34,819 nucleotides of DNA from Spartinivicinus poritis (GCF_028858535.1 NZ_JAPMOU010000053.1:1-34819), one strand, 5' to 3'; numbered from the stretch's first letter, positions 22,445 through 31,801 are shown. Translations and numbers: made by a program. Notes: generated by a model not told the origin, from the sequence alone.

Positions 22445-23527
22445 TTGGAAACTACATTCTCAACCAATATCCGCGAACCCATGCGGGTTCGCTTTAAAAC
22501 CCTGGATATTGATGGGCAGATCTTACGGGTTGCTATTCGTCCTGGTAGCTCGGATATTTTACCATTATTAGTATTTAATGGTATTGGAGCAAATCTGGAG
22601 CTAATCAAACCCTTTGCAGATGAGTTGGAAGGGGTTGAAGTTATTGCGTTTGATGCACCAGGCACTGGTGGCTCTTCTACACCTAAATTGCCTTATCGAT
22701 TTCCAGGGTTAGTAAGGTTGGTCAGTAAAATGCTGGATGAATTAAATTACGGCCAGGTGAATATATTAGGAGTATCCTGGGGAGGAGCACTTGCTCAGCA
22801 ATTTGCTTATGATCATCCTTATCGTTGTAATCGATTAGTGTTAGCCGCTACATCGATGGGAAGTGTAGCCATTCCAGCGAAATTAACAGTATTACTTAAA
22901 ATGGCCAGTCCCCGCCGTTATGTGCAATCTAGTTATATGGAGAAAATAGCTGCTAGCATTTATGGTGGGGCATTTCGTCGCAACTCACGTTTAATAAAAA
23001 ACCATTCTTTAAAGATACGTTCGCCCAGTGGTATAGGCTATTATTATCAGATTCTAGCTGGTGCAGGCTGGACCAGTTTTCATTGGTTACATCAAATTAA
23101 GCAGCCTACTTTAATTCTTGCTGGAGATGATGATCCAATTATTCCATTAGCTAATGCAAAATTAATGGCACGTTTAATTCCAAACTCGGAGCTTAGGGTA
23201 ATAAGATGTGGTCATTTATTTTTATTAACAAGAACAAAGGAAATCGCACCAATAGTAATTGATTTTTTGAATGATAATAAGAATCGCCTGACTAACCCAG
23301 AGAGAGCTAAAGTAGCAACTATCATCACTGCACCTGAAATGTCTACAGAACCTGATAACATAACTGAGTTGAAAGAGCAGTCAGTTAAAGATTCTAAGCA
23401 GATAGAGGTGGTCAGGAAAAGTAAAGTCAGTAGTGCAAGTACTGACAATTCAATAAAAGAGCAAATGACGAAAACACTAAAAGCAGATCCAGGAGGTACA
23501 ACAGCTGAAAATAAGCCTCCTGACTAG
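22445..23527 (+). CDS. phaZ: Intracellular PHA depolymerase (alpha/beta hydrolase) with C-terminal extension
   Basis: This is the granule depolymerase that releases 3-hydroxyacids from mcl-PHA. It matches Pseudomonas PhaZ through residue ~280: VFNGIGANLELIKPFADEL, the nucleophile Ser111 in GVSWGGALAQQF, a catalytic Asp within GDDDP (228-230), and His257 in CGHLFLLTR. Pseudomonas PhaZ ends there (about 283 residues). Here about 75 further polar residues rich in Lys, Ser, Thr and Glu follow (281-360), with no recognisable domain. The annotated start is TTG 22445, with AGGGG at 22433-22437; an ATG at 22481 also fits the Pseudomonas N-terminus and lies in a hairpin loop. It is co-transcribed with phaC. 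Confidence 0.9.
   Translation: METTFSTNIREPMRVRFKTLDIDGQILRVAIRPGSSDILPLLVFNGIGANLELIKPFADELEGVEVIAFDAPGTGGSSTPKLPYRFPGLVRLVSKMLDELNYGQVNILGVSWGGALAQQFAYDHPYRCNRLVLAATSMGSVAIPAKLTVLLKMASPRRYVQSSYMEKIAASIYGGAFRRNSRLIKNHSLKIRSPSGIGYYYQILAGAGWTSFHWLHQIKQPTLILAGDDDPIIPLANAKLMARLIPNSELRVIRCGHLFLLTRTKEIAPIVIDFLNDNKNRLTNPERAKVATIITAPEMSTEPDNITELKEQSVKDSKQIEVVRKSKVSSASTDNSIKEQMTKTLKADPGGTTAENKPPD
22473..22492 (+). repeat. Perfect hairpin at the 5' end of phaZ with an ATG in its loop
   Basis: GCGAACCC (22473-22480) and GGGTTCGC (22485-22492) form an eight-pair GC-rich stem around ATGC. The loop ATG (22481) is in frame with phaZ. There is no T tract. It could block or tune initiation at that ATG, or serve as an mRNA processing or stability element between phaC and phaZ. 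Confidence 0.6.
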
Positions 23528-23544
23528 CTTAACAGAATAGAGTT

Positions 23545-24027
23545 TTATAGATAAATAAGCCTGAATACAACTTCTGCAACACATGCGGGTTTATCTTGGC
23601 CTTCTATTTCTACAGTAATTTTTTGCTTTAATTGAATAGTTTTAGGGTCTTTCAAATCAGCCGAAATCAACTGTCGGCTGGCTCTGACCTTTGAATCAAC
23701 TAATACTGGTGCTGTGAAACGGACTTTATCCAGACCATAATTAACCATTAACGCAAGGTTATTAAATGCTTCAGGTATCTTGCTTTTTACAGTTTGAGAT
23801 AAGTGAGTGACTAATGACAAAGTAAGGAAGCCATGGGCAATGGTTTTTTTAAAAGGAGAGTGTTTTGCGGACTTTTCAGGATCTACATGAATAAACTGGT
23901 TGTCTAAAGTGGCATCAGCAAACTTATTAATACGCTCTTGGTTGATTAATAGCCAATCACCAACACCATCTTCTATTCCTTCATTTGCTTTAAATATTTC
24001 TAATGCGAGTTCGGCATTGCTAGCCAT
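23545..24027 (-). CDS. MaoC/NodN-like dehydratase, candidate (R)-specific enoyl-CoA hydratase
   Basis: The 160-residue hot-dog protein carries the hydratase 2 motif: Asp42 and His47 in ATLDNQFIHVDPE, followed by the ...FKKTIAHGFLTLSL helix. The N-terminal half DWLLINQERINKFADAT is typical of MaoC/NodN dehydratases. Such enzymes convert trans-2-enoyl-CoA from beta-oxidation to (R)-3-hydroxyacyl-CoA, the PhaC substrate. Position 17 bases from, and convergent with, phaZ supports a PhaJ-like role. Sequence alone does not separate PhaJ from other MaoC proteins. AAGGACT lies upstream of the ATG on the minus strand. It completes the PHA cluster on its right side. Confidence 0.82.
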   Translation of the reverse strand: MASNAELALEIFKANEGIEDGVGDWLLINQERINKFADATLDNQFIHVDPEKSAKHSPFKKTIAHGFLTLSLVTHLSQTVKSKIPEAFNNLALMVNYGLDKVRFTAPVLVDSKVRASRQLISADLKDPKTIQLKQKITVEIEGQDKPACVAEVVFRLIYL

Positions 24028-24274
24028 AAAAGTGAGTCCTTAGTTTTGGATAAAACACATGTTAATATAAAAACTGTTGGCTATACTGCTGGTAACTTTC
24101 ATTGTTTTGTTTTACAGATTTTTACTATACTGCTTTAGCTTTTAGATTGCTAAGTACAACAGGTTATTTCGTGGGAAATATATCTTACATATACAGCAAC
24201 TAAAAGTCATTTGTTACATATATAATATTACAGTTTATTTTAATCTTTTGTTGAGGTAGGCATGGAGGCCAGCC

Positions 24275-25288
24275 GTGCTAACAACCAGAATTGATCAATA
24301 TCAAGCGGCCATTAAAAAGTCTTATGACTATTTAACTAACCGGCTTTCTCCTGAAATGATTCATGCGGGAGAAGTAGACTTATCATCAATTTATAAATAC
24401 CCCACGTTACTCCTATTAGCAGGGAAACAGCCACAATGCGAGCATTTTATTGAAGCAATTAAGCAATATTATTTTAAAGAAGATGGAGACTTTCTTACTT
24501 ACCCAGAGTTGAAGTCTGTAAATACAATCTTAGATAGCTATCAGCCTTATATGAATGGCTGGTTAGCTATTGCTGCACATAAACTAGAGCGATTTGATAT
24601 AAGTATTCATGCATATGAGTTTCTGCATAACTTCTTAAACCCTAAACTAGGGGGCTACAGTAATGGCTGCAAAAAAACTAAAGGAAGCTTACAAGTAGAC
24701 CTATTTACTACAGCTCACTTAGGCCGTGTTAGTTTATGTATTGGTGGTATTGATATGGCTGTTAAAGCTGCGGACTGCATTGTTCATGGCTTAAAGATGC
24801 AACCATATTCTGACCGACTGCTGTTTAAAATGGATACTGATGGTCACTTAGTTAACAGCTTTAATGAAGATGAAGCATCTTTTTACTGTGTTAATAAAGC
24901 AGAAAAAAAGCAACTTTATTTTTTATTAGGCTATCCGGCTGCTTTTTTACTGGATATTTATCAGGCAACAGCCGAAGAGCATTATCTTGATTATGCACTT
25001 GATTTATTAGGCTTCGCCTGTGGCTGTCATGGTATTCAAGAAAGTTTATTTAGCCATAAAGTGGCTTGGGCTGCAGCAAAAGCTACCCGTTTGACAGGTG
25101 ATCTTGTGTATTCTGAGTTTGCACTGTCTATTTTAGATTACATTATTGAAAACCAAAGTAACACGGGCTGTTGGCATGAAACGGAAGCAGACTACTTTAT
25201 GCTGGATCAAACCACTGAAATAGCAATTTGGATAAGTTCGGTTATAACAGAGCTAGCATTATTTGACACATATAATTCAGCTAAATGA
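24275..25288 (+). CDS. Unknown protein, predicted alpha/alpha toroid
   Basis: I do not recognise the family. The 337 residues form a succession of amphipathic helices with aromatic Gly-rich turns (GWLAIAAHKLERFDISIHAYEF, split by a gap from FLNPKLGGYSNG; YPAAFLLDIYQAT; HKVAWAAAKATRLTGD). This is the layout of six-hairpin or terpenoid-cyclase toroids. Residues 294-300, QSNTGCW, fit the QxxxGxW motif of squalene-cyclase-like repeats. A CGCHG cluster (249-253) recalls the CHG of lanthionine cyclases, but the other LanC zinc motif is missing. No signal peptide is visible, so it should be cytoplasmic. It starts at GTG 24275 with TGGAGG at 24263-24268. The small gene at 25480 follows on the same strand after 191 bases; the pair may work together. 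Confidence 0.7.
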   Translation: MLTTRIDQYQAAIKKSYDYLTNRLSPEMIHAGEVDLSSIYKYPTLLLLAGKQPQCEHFIEAIKQYYFKEDGDFLTYPELKSVNTILDSYQPYMNGWLAIAAHKLERFDISIHAYEFLHNFLNPKLGGYSNGCKKTKGSLQVDLFTTAHLGRVSLCIGGIDMAVKAADCIVHGLKMQPYSDRLLFKMDTDGHLVNSFNEDEASFYCVNKAEKKQLYFLLGYPAAFLLDIYQATAEEHYLDYALDLLGFACGCHGIQESLFSHKVAWAAAKATRLTGDLVYSEFALSILDYIIENQSNTGCWHETEADYFMLDQTTEIAIWISSVITELALFDTYNSAK

Positions 25289-25479
25289 AATTATAGGGAC
25301 TAACAGTTTTTAGTATGCTGTTCATGTTGTGTCTAATAAATATACAAATTCTGGTGAAAACTACTCCACATAAACTGATTAGCTGGTAGAGGTAGAGAGT
25401 TGATAATGTGGTGGTTGGCTATGGCTAAATCTTTGCTTATATAAAATACTGCATCAGTAGTAGTGTAAGGAGTTGCTGA

Positions 25480-25776
25480 GTGAAAAGTGATGATTTTTGC
25501 CTTTGCATAGAGGAGTGTTGTAGTAACGAAACTGATAAAACGTTGCAATATATTGTACAATACGAGCCTCTGTTGAAAGAAAACTATCCATTATATGCTT
25601 TAAACGAACAGGTTGATTATTTCAGCTGGGCTTGCTTTACAGTTAGATCGGCTATTCGTTTATTGACTTTCTATAACCTTCCTGCAGAACATTTTGAGGA
25701 GGTGCTATTGTTAAGCTTGAAGTCAATAGATAAGTCTTCGTTGAGGCTGTTTAATCAAGCAGAAATGATAGTTTAA
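25480..25776 (+). CDS. Uncharacterised 98-residue protein
   Basis: No family is recognised. The product is acidic and probably helical, with a cysteine-rich N-terminus (FCLCIEECC, residues 6-14) and a hydrophobic central helix (YFSWACFTVRSAIRLLTFYNL). There is no signal peptide. It starts at GTG 25480 with a good AAGGAG (25467-25472, seven-base spacing), which is the main reason to call it real. A bidirectional hairpin terminator lies five bases after its stop. It follows the toroid gene in the same direction, with a 191-base gap that could hold its own promoter. Confidence 0.6.
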   Translation: MKSDDFCLCIEECCSNETDKTLQYIVQYEPLLKENYPLYALNEQVDYFSWACFTVRSAIRLLTFYNLPAEHFEEVLLLSLKSIDKSSLRLFNQAEMIV

Positions 25777-25780
25777 AGAT

Positions 25781-25812
25781 AATACCCAGTAGTTTACTGA
25801 CCACTGGGTATT
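25781..25812. terminator. Shared bidirectional terminator
   Basis: AATACCCAGT (25781-25790) and ACTGGGTATT (25803-25812) are perfect ten-base arms around a 12-base loop between two convergent genes. T tracts on both sides are short, so efficiency is uncertain. Confidence 0.65.
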
Positions 25813-25834
25813 CATCACTGCTATTTAATAATTT

Positions 25835-28615
25835 TTATATAGGCTTACCATTTTTATCCAGCTTGGTTACTTTTCCTAGCTTGAGTTTGTTAATGGTTGG
25901 CTCTATTTTCTTTAGATCACCAATAACCACCCAAGTTAATTTATTTGGCTTAAGCAGTTCTTGAGAAACTTGTTGTACATCTTTTAGTGAGATATCGCTT
26001 ACAAGCTTATCAAAGTTATACAACTGCTCAAGTGGACGGTTTACTGCTAGTAGTCCAGTAATTGCTGATAGTAACGCACCATTGGTCTCATAAGCGCCTG
26101 CTTTGCTTCGCAACCAGTTATCTTTGACTTTTTTTAGCTCTTCAGCTGAAGCTGGCTTTTTAGAAATATACTGCTGTACTTCCTTTTGTAGCTCTTTCAG
26201 TGCAGGAGAGGTTTTATCGGTTTGTACAGAGGCGTACATGATGAACGGTCGTTGTCCAACAGCGCTATTTAGCTTGCTATAAGCACCATAAGACCAATGT
26301 TTATCTTCACGCAAATTCATATTCAGTCGAGCACTAAACTGACCGCCTAAAATTGTATTTGCAATATTTAGGGTTAATGAGCGTTCATCTTGAGAAGATG
26401 GCAATAGTTGCCCGGCAATAATGGTTGATTGAATTGCATCAGGTTTATCGACCAAGTAAATTTGGGTATCTTGGCTATTAGCGGCTTCAACCAGGTTTTT
26501 AGCTGGAGTTGGTGTTTTAGGTGCTTGCCATTTACCTAGTTGTTTCTCTAATAATGGTTTCAGCTCTTCCATATCAATATCGCCAACAACGACAAGTTGG
26601 GCATTATCTGGACGAATCCACTGCTTATGGAATTTGGCTAAATCACCTGTATTCAGTTGAGTAATGGACTCTTCAGTACCAGAACCTGTCCATGGTGTAC
26701 TATAGGCATGATCTACACCATACAATAGTTGTGGCAATACACGTAGAGCGGTACTGAAAGGCCTAGCTTTTTCTTGAGCAATACTATCTAGCCAGTTTGA
26801 ACGAAGTCGGTCAAAGTCAGTAGCTCGAAACGCAGGGTTTTGAATAACATCGGCAGCCAAAGCAATACTTTTTTCGATGTTGTCTTTGAGTGCACTTAAA
26901 GAAATCGAAGAACTATCAACCGATGAGCCAACATTAATACCTGCACCTAATTTACTTAAGGCTTTATCAAGAGCAATGCTATCTTTACTTTTAGTGCCTT
27001 CTTTCATCATTGCCAAGGTAAAATTAGCAGTGCCTGGTGAGTGTTGTGCATCTGCTGCATAACCTGCATCAAATACCCACTCCATTTCTACTGTGGAAGT
27101 ACCTGGTCGGCTTGCCAAGAGAACTTTCAAACCATTGCTTAAAGTAATTTGGTTTACTTCTGGCAGCTTGAACGGTTTAACTTCCCCTACTCCAGGTACT
27201 GTACTACGGTCTACGGTTGACTTGATTTTGCTTAATTTGGGTGTTGGCTCTACTTCAACAATGACATTACCTTTAGTAAGCCACTGCTTCATTACCCTGC
27301 GAATATCTTTTGGTGATGTATTTTTTTGATATTCATAGGATTTTAAATAAAAGCCAGGGTCGTTGGCGTAAAACTCACCTGCAGCCAGAATATCTGATTT
27401 ACCACCAAAGCCTCCTACTCGCTCTAACTGTCGAATAAAGCTAGCAGCTTGCTGTGTTTTGACCAGGGCTAGCTCGTCTAAGGTAGGCCCATCATTTTGT
27501 AAATGTGATAAATCTTCTTTAATTGCATTTTCTAATTTAGCTAGTGAAACACCTGGCTTAGCATCAGCCATGATAAATAGTTGACCTGCTAACTGTCTGC
27601 TATGGTTAAATACACTAACTGACGATGCTATTTTATCATCGTGAACTAATCGCTTATAAAGGCGTGATTGTTTTCCAGAAGCAAGTAGGTCGGCAACTAA
27701 AGACATTTGTTCTGCTTGCTTGGTCCCTGTTGCAGGGGTATTCCAGACCATAATCAGGCGTGACTGTGGCACTCGGTCAGTCATACTGAAGCGTTTGTTT
27801 TCAGTTAAAGGTGCTATCCAGCTGTGGGCTTTAGTGACAGAAGGGCCGGGAGGAATATCACCAAAATATTTTAATGCTTTAGACTTTGCAGTGGTTACAT
27901 CTATATCACCAGAAAGCACTAAAATAGCATTGTTAGGGCCGTAGTATTGCTTAAACCACGCTTTTACGTCTTCAAGGCTTGCAGCATTCAAATCTTCCAT
28001 TGAGCCAATGGTTTCCCATGAGTAAGGGTGTCCTGTTGGAAAACTGGCTTTGGTAATTAACTCCCATACTTTACCATAGGGCTGGTTTTCACCTTGACGT
28101 TTTTCATTTTGTACTACACCGCGCTGTTCATCTAACTTGGCTTTAGTAATACTCCCAAGGAAGTGTCCCATACGGTCAGACTCCATCCATAAGGCCATGT
28201 CAAGTGCATTAGTTGGCACTGTTTCAAAGTAATTGGTTCGGTCGCTATTTGTGGTGCCGTTTTGATCAGTGGCTCCAGCCTTTTCAAATGGTTCAAAGAA
28301 CTCGCCTTTATAATTTTCAGAGCCTTGAAACATTAGGTGTTCAAATAAATGAGCGAAACCTGTCTTACCTGGTACCTCATCTTTTGAGCCCACTTTGTAC
28401 CAAACATTCACTGCAACAACAGGTGCTTTCCGGTCCTCATGAACAATAACGGTTAATCCGTTGGGTAAAGTAAACTTTTCATATTGAATAGTAGGTAAGC
28501 TAATGGTTTGGCTATAGCCTTTGGCAGGAGTACTTGCCGTTGTTGTTATGGCATAACCACTGCCAAGTAGTGCGCAAACCGATAAAGCCAACAGCGAGCG
28601 GCGAAGTTGTACCAT
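25835..28615 (-). CDS. M16 (pitrilysin) family zinc peptidase, secreted, two tandem halves
   Basis: From ATG 28615 the protein has 926 residues. A signal peptide (hydrophobic residues about 7-20, cleavage near ASTPAKG) directs it to the periplasm. The first half carries the inverted zinc motif HLFEH (89-93) with third ligand Glu171 (QNEKRQGE), then GSMEDLNAASLEDVKAWF. The second half (from about residue 480, EVNQITLSNGLKVLLASRPG) has the same fold with no HxxEH and contains the substrate-binding region GGQFSARLNMNLRED near residue 770. This is the usual M16B active/inactive pair in one chain. M16 enzymes degrade short peptides; the substrate is unknown. I preferred ATG 28615, with AGAGG six bases upstream, over frames opening at 28687 or 28633. 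It is monocistronic. Confidence 0.9.
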   Translation of the reverse strand: MVQLRRSLLALSVCALLGSGYAITTTASTPAKGYSQTISLPTIQYEKFTLPNGLTVIVHEDRKAPVVAVNVWYKVGSKDEVPGKTGFAHLFEHLMFQGSENYKGEFFEPFEKAGATDQNGTTNSDRTNYFETVPTNALDMALWMESDRMGHFLGSITKAKLDEQRGVVQNEKRQGENQPYGKVWELITKASFPTGHPYSWETIGSMEDLNAASLEDVKAWFKQYYGPNNAILVLSGDIDVTTAKSKALKYFGDIPPGPSVTKAHSWIAPLTENKRFSMTDRVPQSRLIMVWNTPATGTKQAEQMSLVADLLASGKQSRLYKRLVHDDKIASSVSVFNHSRQLAGQLFIMADAKPGVSLAKLENAIKEDLSHLQNDGPTLDELALVKTQQAASFIRQLERVGGFGGKSDILAAGEFYANDPGFYLKSYEYQKNTSPKDIRRVMKQWLTKGNVIVEVEPTPKLSKIKSTVDRSTVPGVGEVKPFKLPEVNQITLSNGLKVLLASRPGTSTVEMEWVFDAGYAADAQHSPGTANFTLAMMKEGTKSKDSIALDKALSKLGAGINVGSSVDSSSISLSALKDNIEKSIALAADVIQNPAFRATDFDRLRSNWLDSIAQEKARPFSTALRVLPQLLYGVDHAYSTPWTGSGTEESITQLNTGDLAKFHKQWIRPDNAQLVVVGDIDMEELKPLLEKQLGKWQAPKTPTPAKNLVEAANSQDTQIYLVDKPDAIQSTIIAGQLLPSSQDERSLTLNIANTILGGQFSARLNMNLREDKHWSYGAYSKLNSAVGQRPFIMYASVQTDKTSPALKELQKEVQQYISKKPASAEELKKVKDNWLRSKAGAYETNGALLSAITGLLAVNRPLEQLYNFDKLVSDISLKDVQQVSQELLKPNKLTWVVIGDLKKIEPTINKLKLGKVTKLDKNGKPI

Positions 28616-29179
28616 ATTTGACCTCTGTTTCATCCTATGGTGGCCTATGGGTTTGTTAACCACCTTGTGATTTCTGCAAACTGGCAAAAAATTACGTTGC
28701 TTAACTAGCTATTGTCAAATTAATAAATAGTAATGTTTCACACTAAGCTGTGGTGCTTGTTTTTTGAACAACTAATTGCCAATCAATAACTGTGATGTTA
28801 TTGACAATAGGAAGAAGGTTTTGATCCAAAAATCGTTCGCTTTGGTATGTTAGTTTTTGCATTCTGATGGGTAAAGTTGCACTGGCTCCCCTTGGAATGT
28901 TCTAGGTTTGACTTAAGTCTTTGTGTTTGCAGGTTTGCCAATAGTGTTATGAAGTGCGAAAGCGTCTTACATTATTTCAAGCAAATTTTTTCTCGCGTAG
29001 TCTATGACAACTTAATAAATTGTTAAGTAAAAGGTTTGTTTAGGAAAGGTAAATAGAGTCGGCTTTTTCGCTTTACTGATCATTAACTGATATCTGCAAT
29101 AGTCTCGCTAAAATATTACGATAAGCTATTCTTTTAAGCATTGTTTGTAAGCTTGTAATGTAGTGTAAGGCTGTACAAA
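28616..29179. other. Divergent intergenic region between M16 peptidase and chemoreceptor genes (564 bases)
   Basis: It includes CTATTGTCAA (28709-28718) with its reverse complement TTGACAATAG at 28801-28810, and a tighter inverted repeat TCAATAAC (28783-28790)/GTTATTGA (28797-28804). No gene is convincing. TAAGG (29166-29170) is the ribosome-binding site of the chemoreceptor. I found no clear sigma-28 promoter. Confidence 0.5.
28783..28804. repeat. Inverted repeat upstream of the M16 gene
   Basis: TCAATAAC and GTTATTGA are perfect eight-base arms around TGTGAT, about 168 bases upstream of the M16 start. The outer context (ATTG...CAAT) extends the symmetry, giving the look of an operator. Confidence 0.45.
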
Positions 29180-30847
29180 ATGTTGCATCTAAAACATAAA
29201 ATATTATTAATAGCTATAGTTCCCGTTATAGTTATAACCGTACTTATTAGTGTTATTAGTTATATTTCAACAGGCCAGCTCGTTGATGATGAACTGAATA
29301 ATTTTAGAAAAACGCTATTTGAAGAAAAAAAAGCTGAGCTGAAAGGGTATTTGGATATGACTAAAACTGCTATTAGTCATGTTTATAATAGTACTGCTGA
29401 TTCAGCAAAAGAGGATGCATTCAAAATAATCAGGCAGATACGCTATGGAGATAATGGCTATATTTTTTCGTTTCAATATGACGGTTTAACGGTTGTTCAT
29501 GGTGCAAAGCCTGAGTTAGAAGGAAAAAACCTAATTGATTTAAAAGACCCAAATGGTGTTCCACTCATCAAGCTATTAAGTGAAGAAGCTCAAAAAGGGG
29601 GCGGTTATGTTGAATATCAATGGGACAAACCTGGCTCTAAAACACCAGAACCAAAATTGAGTTATGCAATTCCATTAGAAAAGTGGCAGATATTTATAGG
29701 GACAGGATTTTATATAGATGGAATAGATAAAACAATCAGTGAACAAAGAAGTAAAGCTGAAGCAGCGAAACAGCAAACATTAATAACAATTCTGGGAGTG
29801 GGTACTGCTGCTGTCGTTATTTTAGGCTTTTGTTCAATTTTGTTGACTAATTCAATTACGAGTCCAATCAGAGAGACTGTAGAGTTAATGTGTGATATTT
29901 CAGAAGGAGAAGGTGACCTCACTAAACGGCTTAAAAATAGTGGACAGTCAGAAATGGGGAAATTAGCAGAAGCCTTTAATACGTTTGTTGCCAAGTTACA
30001 GGGTATTATTAAAAAAGTGGCGGAAGCATCATCGCATATTAATAAATCAAGCTCAGAAATAAATACGGTTGTACAAGATAACAGCAAACAAATGAATGCC
30101 CAAGCTTCTGAAACGGAACAGGTCGCAACGGCTATAAATGAAATGTCATTAACTGCACAAGAGATAGCTGCTAGTGCAACTCAAGCGGCTGATGAAGCTA
30201 CTAATGCACAAACCAGTGCATTAAAAGGCAACGATGTCGTGATAAATACAATCAATTCTATTGCTTCTCTTGCAGATCAACTTCAAGAAGCAGAAAAAGT
30301 GATGGATGCACTGGGCAACGAGACAGAAAACATAGGCTCAGTATTAGGTGTCATTGGTAGTATTGCAGAGCAAACTAACCTATTGGCTTTAAATGCAGCC
30401 ATTGAAGCTGCACGAGCTGGTGAGCAAGGTAGAGGGTTTGCAGTGGTTGCAGATGAAGTGAGAACATTAGCGAGTAGAACTCAAAGCAGTACACAAGAAA
30501 TACATGAGATGATTACCCGGCTACAGCAACAATCCTCTACTGCTGTAAAAGTGATGAAAGTAAGTCGTGAGTTAAGTGATAGCACTTCACGCCAAGCAGA
30601 AGAGGCAGGTGAGTCGCTAACGGCAATCAAAGACTCTATTGGTGTTATTACTGAGATGAACCATCAAATAGCAACTGCTTCAGAGGAACAAACCTCAGTG
30701 ATTGAAGAAATTAATAAAAATATTACTAGAATCGCTGATGCAGTAAGTGAAATGTCGCATGGTATGGAAGCAACCAGTAACAACTCAAATCGCCTTCATG
30801 CTATGGGACAGGAGTTGAATAGTTTAGTAAAACAGTTTCGAGTGTAA
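29180..30847 (+). CDS. Methyl-accepting chemotaxis protein with single Cache domain
   Basis: The 555-residue receptor has a first membrane segment (about 7-28) and a periplasmic sCache_2-type sensor: [19 protein letters not shown], the [13 protein letters not shown] segment, and [20 protein letters not shown] second membrane segment (about 198-222) and a HAMP domain (about 223-277, with [11 protein letters not shown]) follow. The cytoplasmic signalling hairpin has the conserved tip [19 protein letters not shown] and the ending NSLVKQFRV. sCache_2 receptors often sense small carboxylates. No C-terminal NWETF-type CheR tether is present. It is an orphan receptor with no che genes in the window. 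ATG 29180 has TAAGG nine bases upstream. Confidence 0.93.
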   Translation: MLHLKHKILLIAIVPVIVITVLISVISYISTGQLVDDELNNFRKTLFEEKKAELKGYLDMTKTAISHVYNSTADSAKEDAFKIIRQIRYGDNGYIFSFQYDGLTVVHGAKPELEGKNLIDLKDPNGVPLIKLLSEEAQKGGGYVEYQWDKPGSKTPEPKLSYAIPLEKWQIFIGTGFYIDGIDKTISEQRSKAEAAKQQTLITILGVGTAAVVILGFCSILLTNSITSPIRETVELMCDISEGEGDLTKRLKNSGQSEMGKLAEAFNTFVAKLQGIIKKVAEASSHINKSSSEINTVVQDNSKQMNAQASETEQVATAINEMSLTAQEIAASATQAADEATNAQTSALKGNDVVINTINSIASLADQLQEAEKVMDALGNETENIGSVLGVIGSIAEQTNLLALNAAIEAARAGEQGRGFAVVADEVRTLASRTQSSTQEIHEMITRLQQQSSTAVKVMKVSRELSDSTSRQAEEAGESLTAIKDSIGVITEMNHQIATASEEQTSVIEEINKNITRIADAVSEMSHGMEATSNNSNRLHAMGQELNSLVKQFRV

Positions 30848-31006
30848 ATAACAAAAACTTATATTCTACAAACTAACATTTTATACAAAATTAAAATAAA
30901 TCAATTGCCTTATTGTATTCAAAAGACTAGGGCTGCTAACATAGTTAATCTGATATCAATGTAATTTCTATGTATAAATAAGCGCTAATGAGGGAATGAA
31001 AGGATC

Positions 31007-31801
31007 ATGGCAGTTGATTTTTCAAGGGTAGCTAAGGAGTATCATAGATTAGGTATTAATCAGCAATCGGCAGGTGTAAAATTAATTAGTCAGCTTGATT
31101 TATGTGGTGATGAAAAAATACTCGATATAGGCTGTGGTGATGCTCGATTAACATCAGTTTTGGCCAGCTTAACAACTGGTGATGTTGTAGGGATAGATAT
31201 GTCTCCTGGTATGATAAGCACGGCTAAACAACACTTGCCAAGAGCTTTCTTTGTAGAAGGCGATATTGAAATACTACCGTTTGAGCCGCTAGGTAAATCT
31301 GATATTGTCTTTATTAACTCTGTAATTCATTGGTTTAAACAACCTGCAGCAACATTGAAACGAATACAACAGTTAATGTCTGAAGTCAGTTGTCTGGCTG
31401 TTCAAACACCGCTTAAGAGTTGGTGCCCTCTATTACAGGAAGTGATTAGTCAAACAATAACAACCAAGTCACTAAAAGAAGTTTATAAATCCTACAGCAA
31501 TCCTTGGTTTCATATGAACTCTGCGAGTGAATATACCCATTTTTTTCAAGGCTTAGGGTATAGAGTCGATTATGCTGAACAAGATAGTCTAATAACTGAG
31601 CTAACGTCACCATTAAAACTATGGGACTTGTTTGAGTCTGGGCCTGCTCAAGCTTACCTTAACCCCAAAAATTTTTCACAAGCAATAACAACAAGTTTGC
31701 CAATTATATTTAAGGATGTTTTTTGCACAATAGCAGCAGATTTAGCTGAAACTAAAGCAGAGTACAAAAGAGCTTTTTTTAAGCTGGAAAGTAACTACTA
31801 A
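31007..31801 (+). CDS. Class I SAM-dependent methyltransferase (Tam/BioC-like)
   Basis: The 264-residue Rossmann methyltransferase has motif I ILDIGCGDARL (38-48), motif II acidic VVGIDMSPGMI (60-70), a FVEGDIEILPFEPLGKSDIV segment, and the post-motif SVIHWFKQPAATLKRI. The HWF pattern (LQW in E. coli Tam) and overall length (252 in Tam, 251 in BioC) place it near trans-aconitate methyltransferase and malonyl-ACP methyltransferase BioC. No biotin genes are near, so the substrate is undecided. The start follows GAAAGGA closely. It is followed 115 bases later by the XRE regulator gene on the same strand. Confidence 0.82.
   Translation: MAVDFSRVAKEYHRLGINQQSAGVKLISQLDLCGDEKILDIGCGDARLTSVLASLTTGDVVGIDMSPGMISTAKQHLPRAFFVEGDIEILPFEPLGKSDIVFINSVIHWFKQPAATLKRIQQLMSEVSCLAVQTPLKSWCPLLQEVISQTITTKSLKEVYKSYSNPWFHMNSASEYTHFFQGLGYRVDYAEQDSLITELTSPLKLWDLFESGPAQAYLNPKNFSQAITTSLPIIFKDVFCTIAADLAETKAEYKRAFFKLESNY

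Noticed and set aside
22330-22665. Leftward 111-codon frame across the phaC-phaZ junction
   Set aside because: It is antisense to the conserved PhaC C-terminus and PhaZ N-terminus; an accidental open frame.
24275-25288. LanC-type lanthionine cyclase for the toroid-like protein, because of its CHG cluster
   Set aside because: The first LanC zinc motif (WCYGxPG type) is missing and the order of the Cys/His elements does not fit; no LanM/LanB or precursor-type gene is adjacent.
29040-29179. Sigma-28 flagellar promoter for the chemoreceptor gene
   Set aside because: A CGATAA-like -10 occurs near 29119 but no TAAA element lies at the required spacing.
29710-30087. Leftward 125-codon frame within the chemoreceptor gene
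   Set aside because: Antisense to the membrane, HAMP and signalling segments; hydrophobicity reflects the sense strand.
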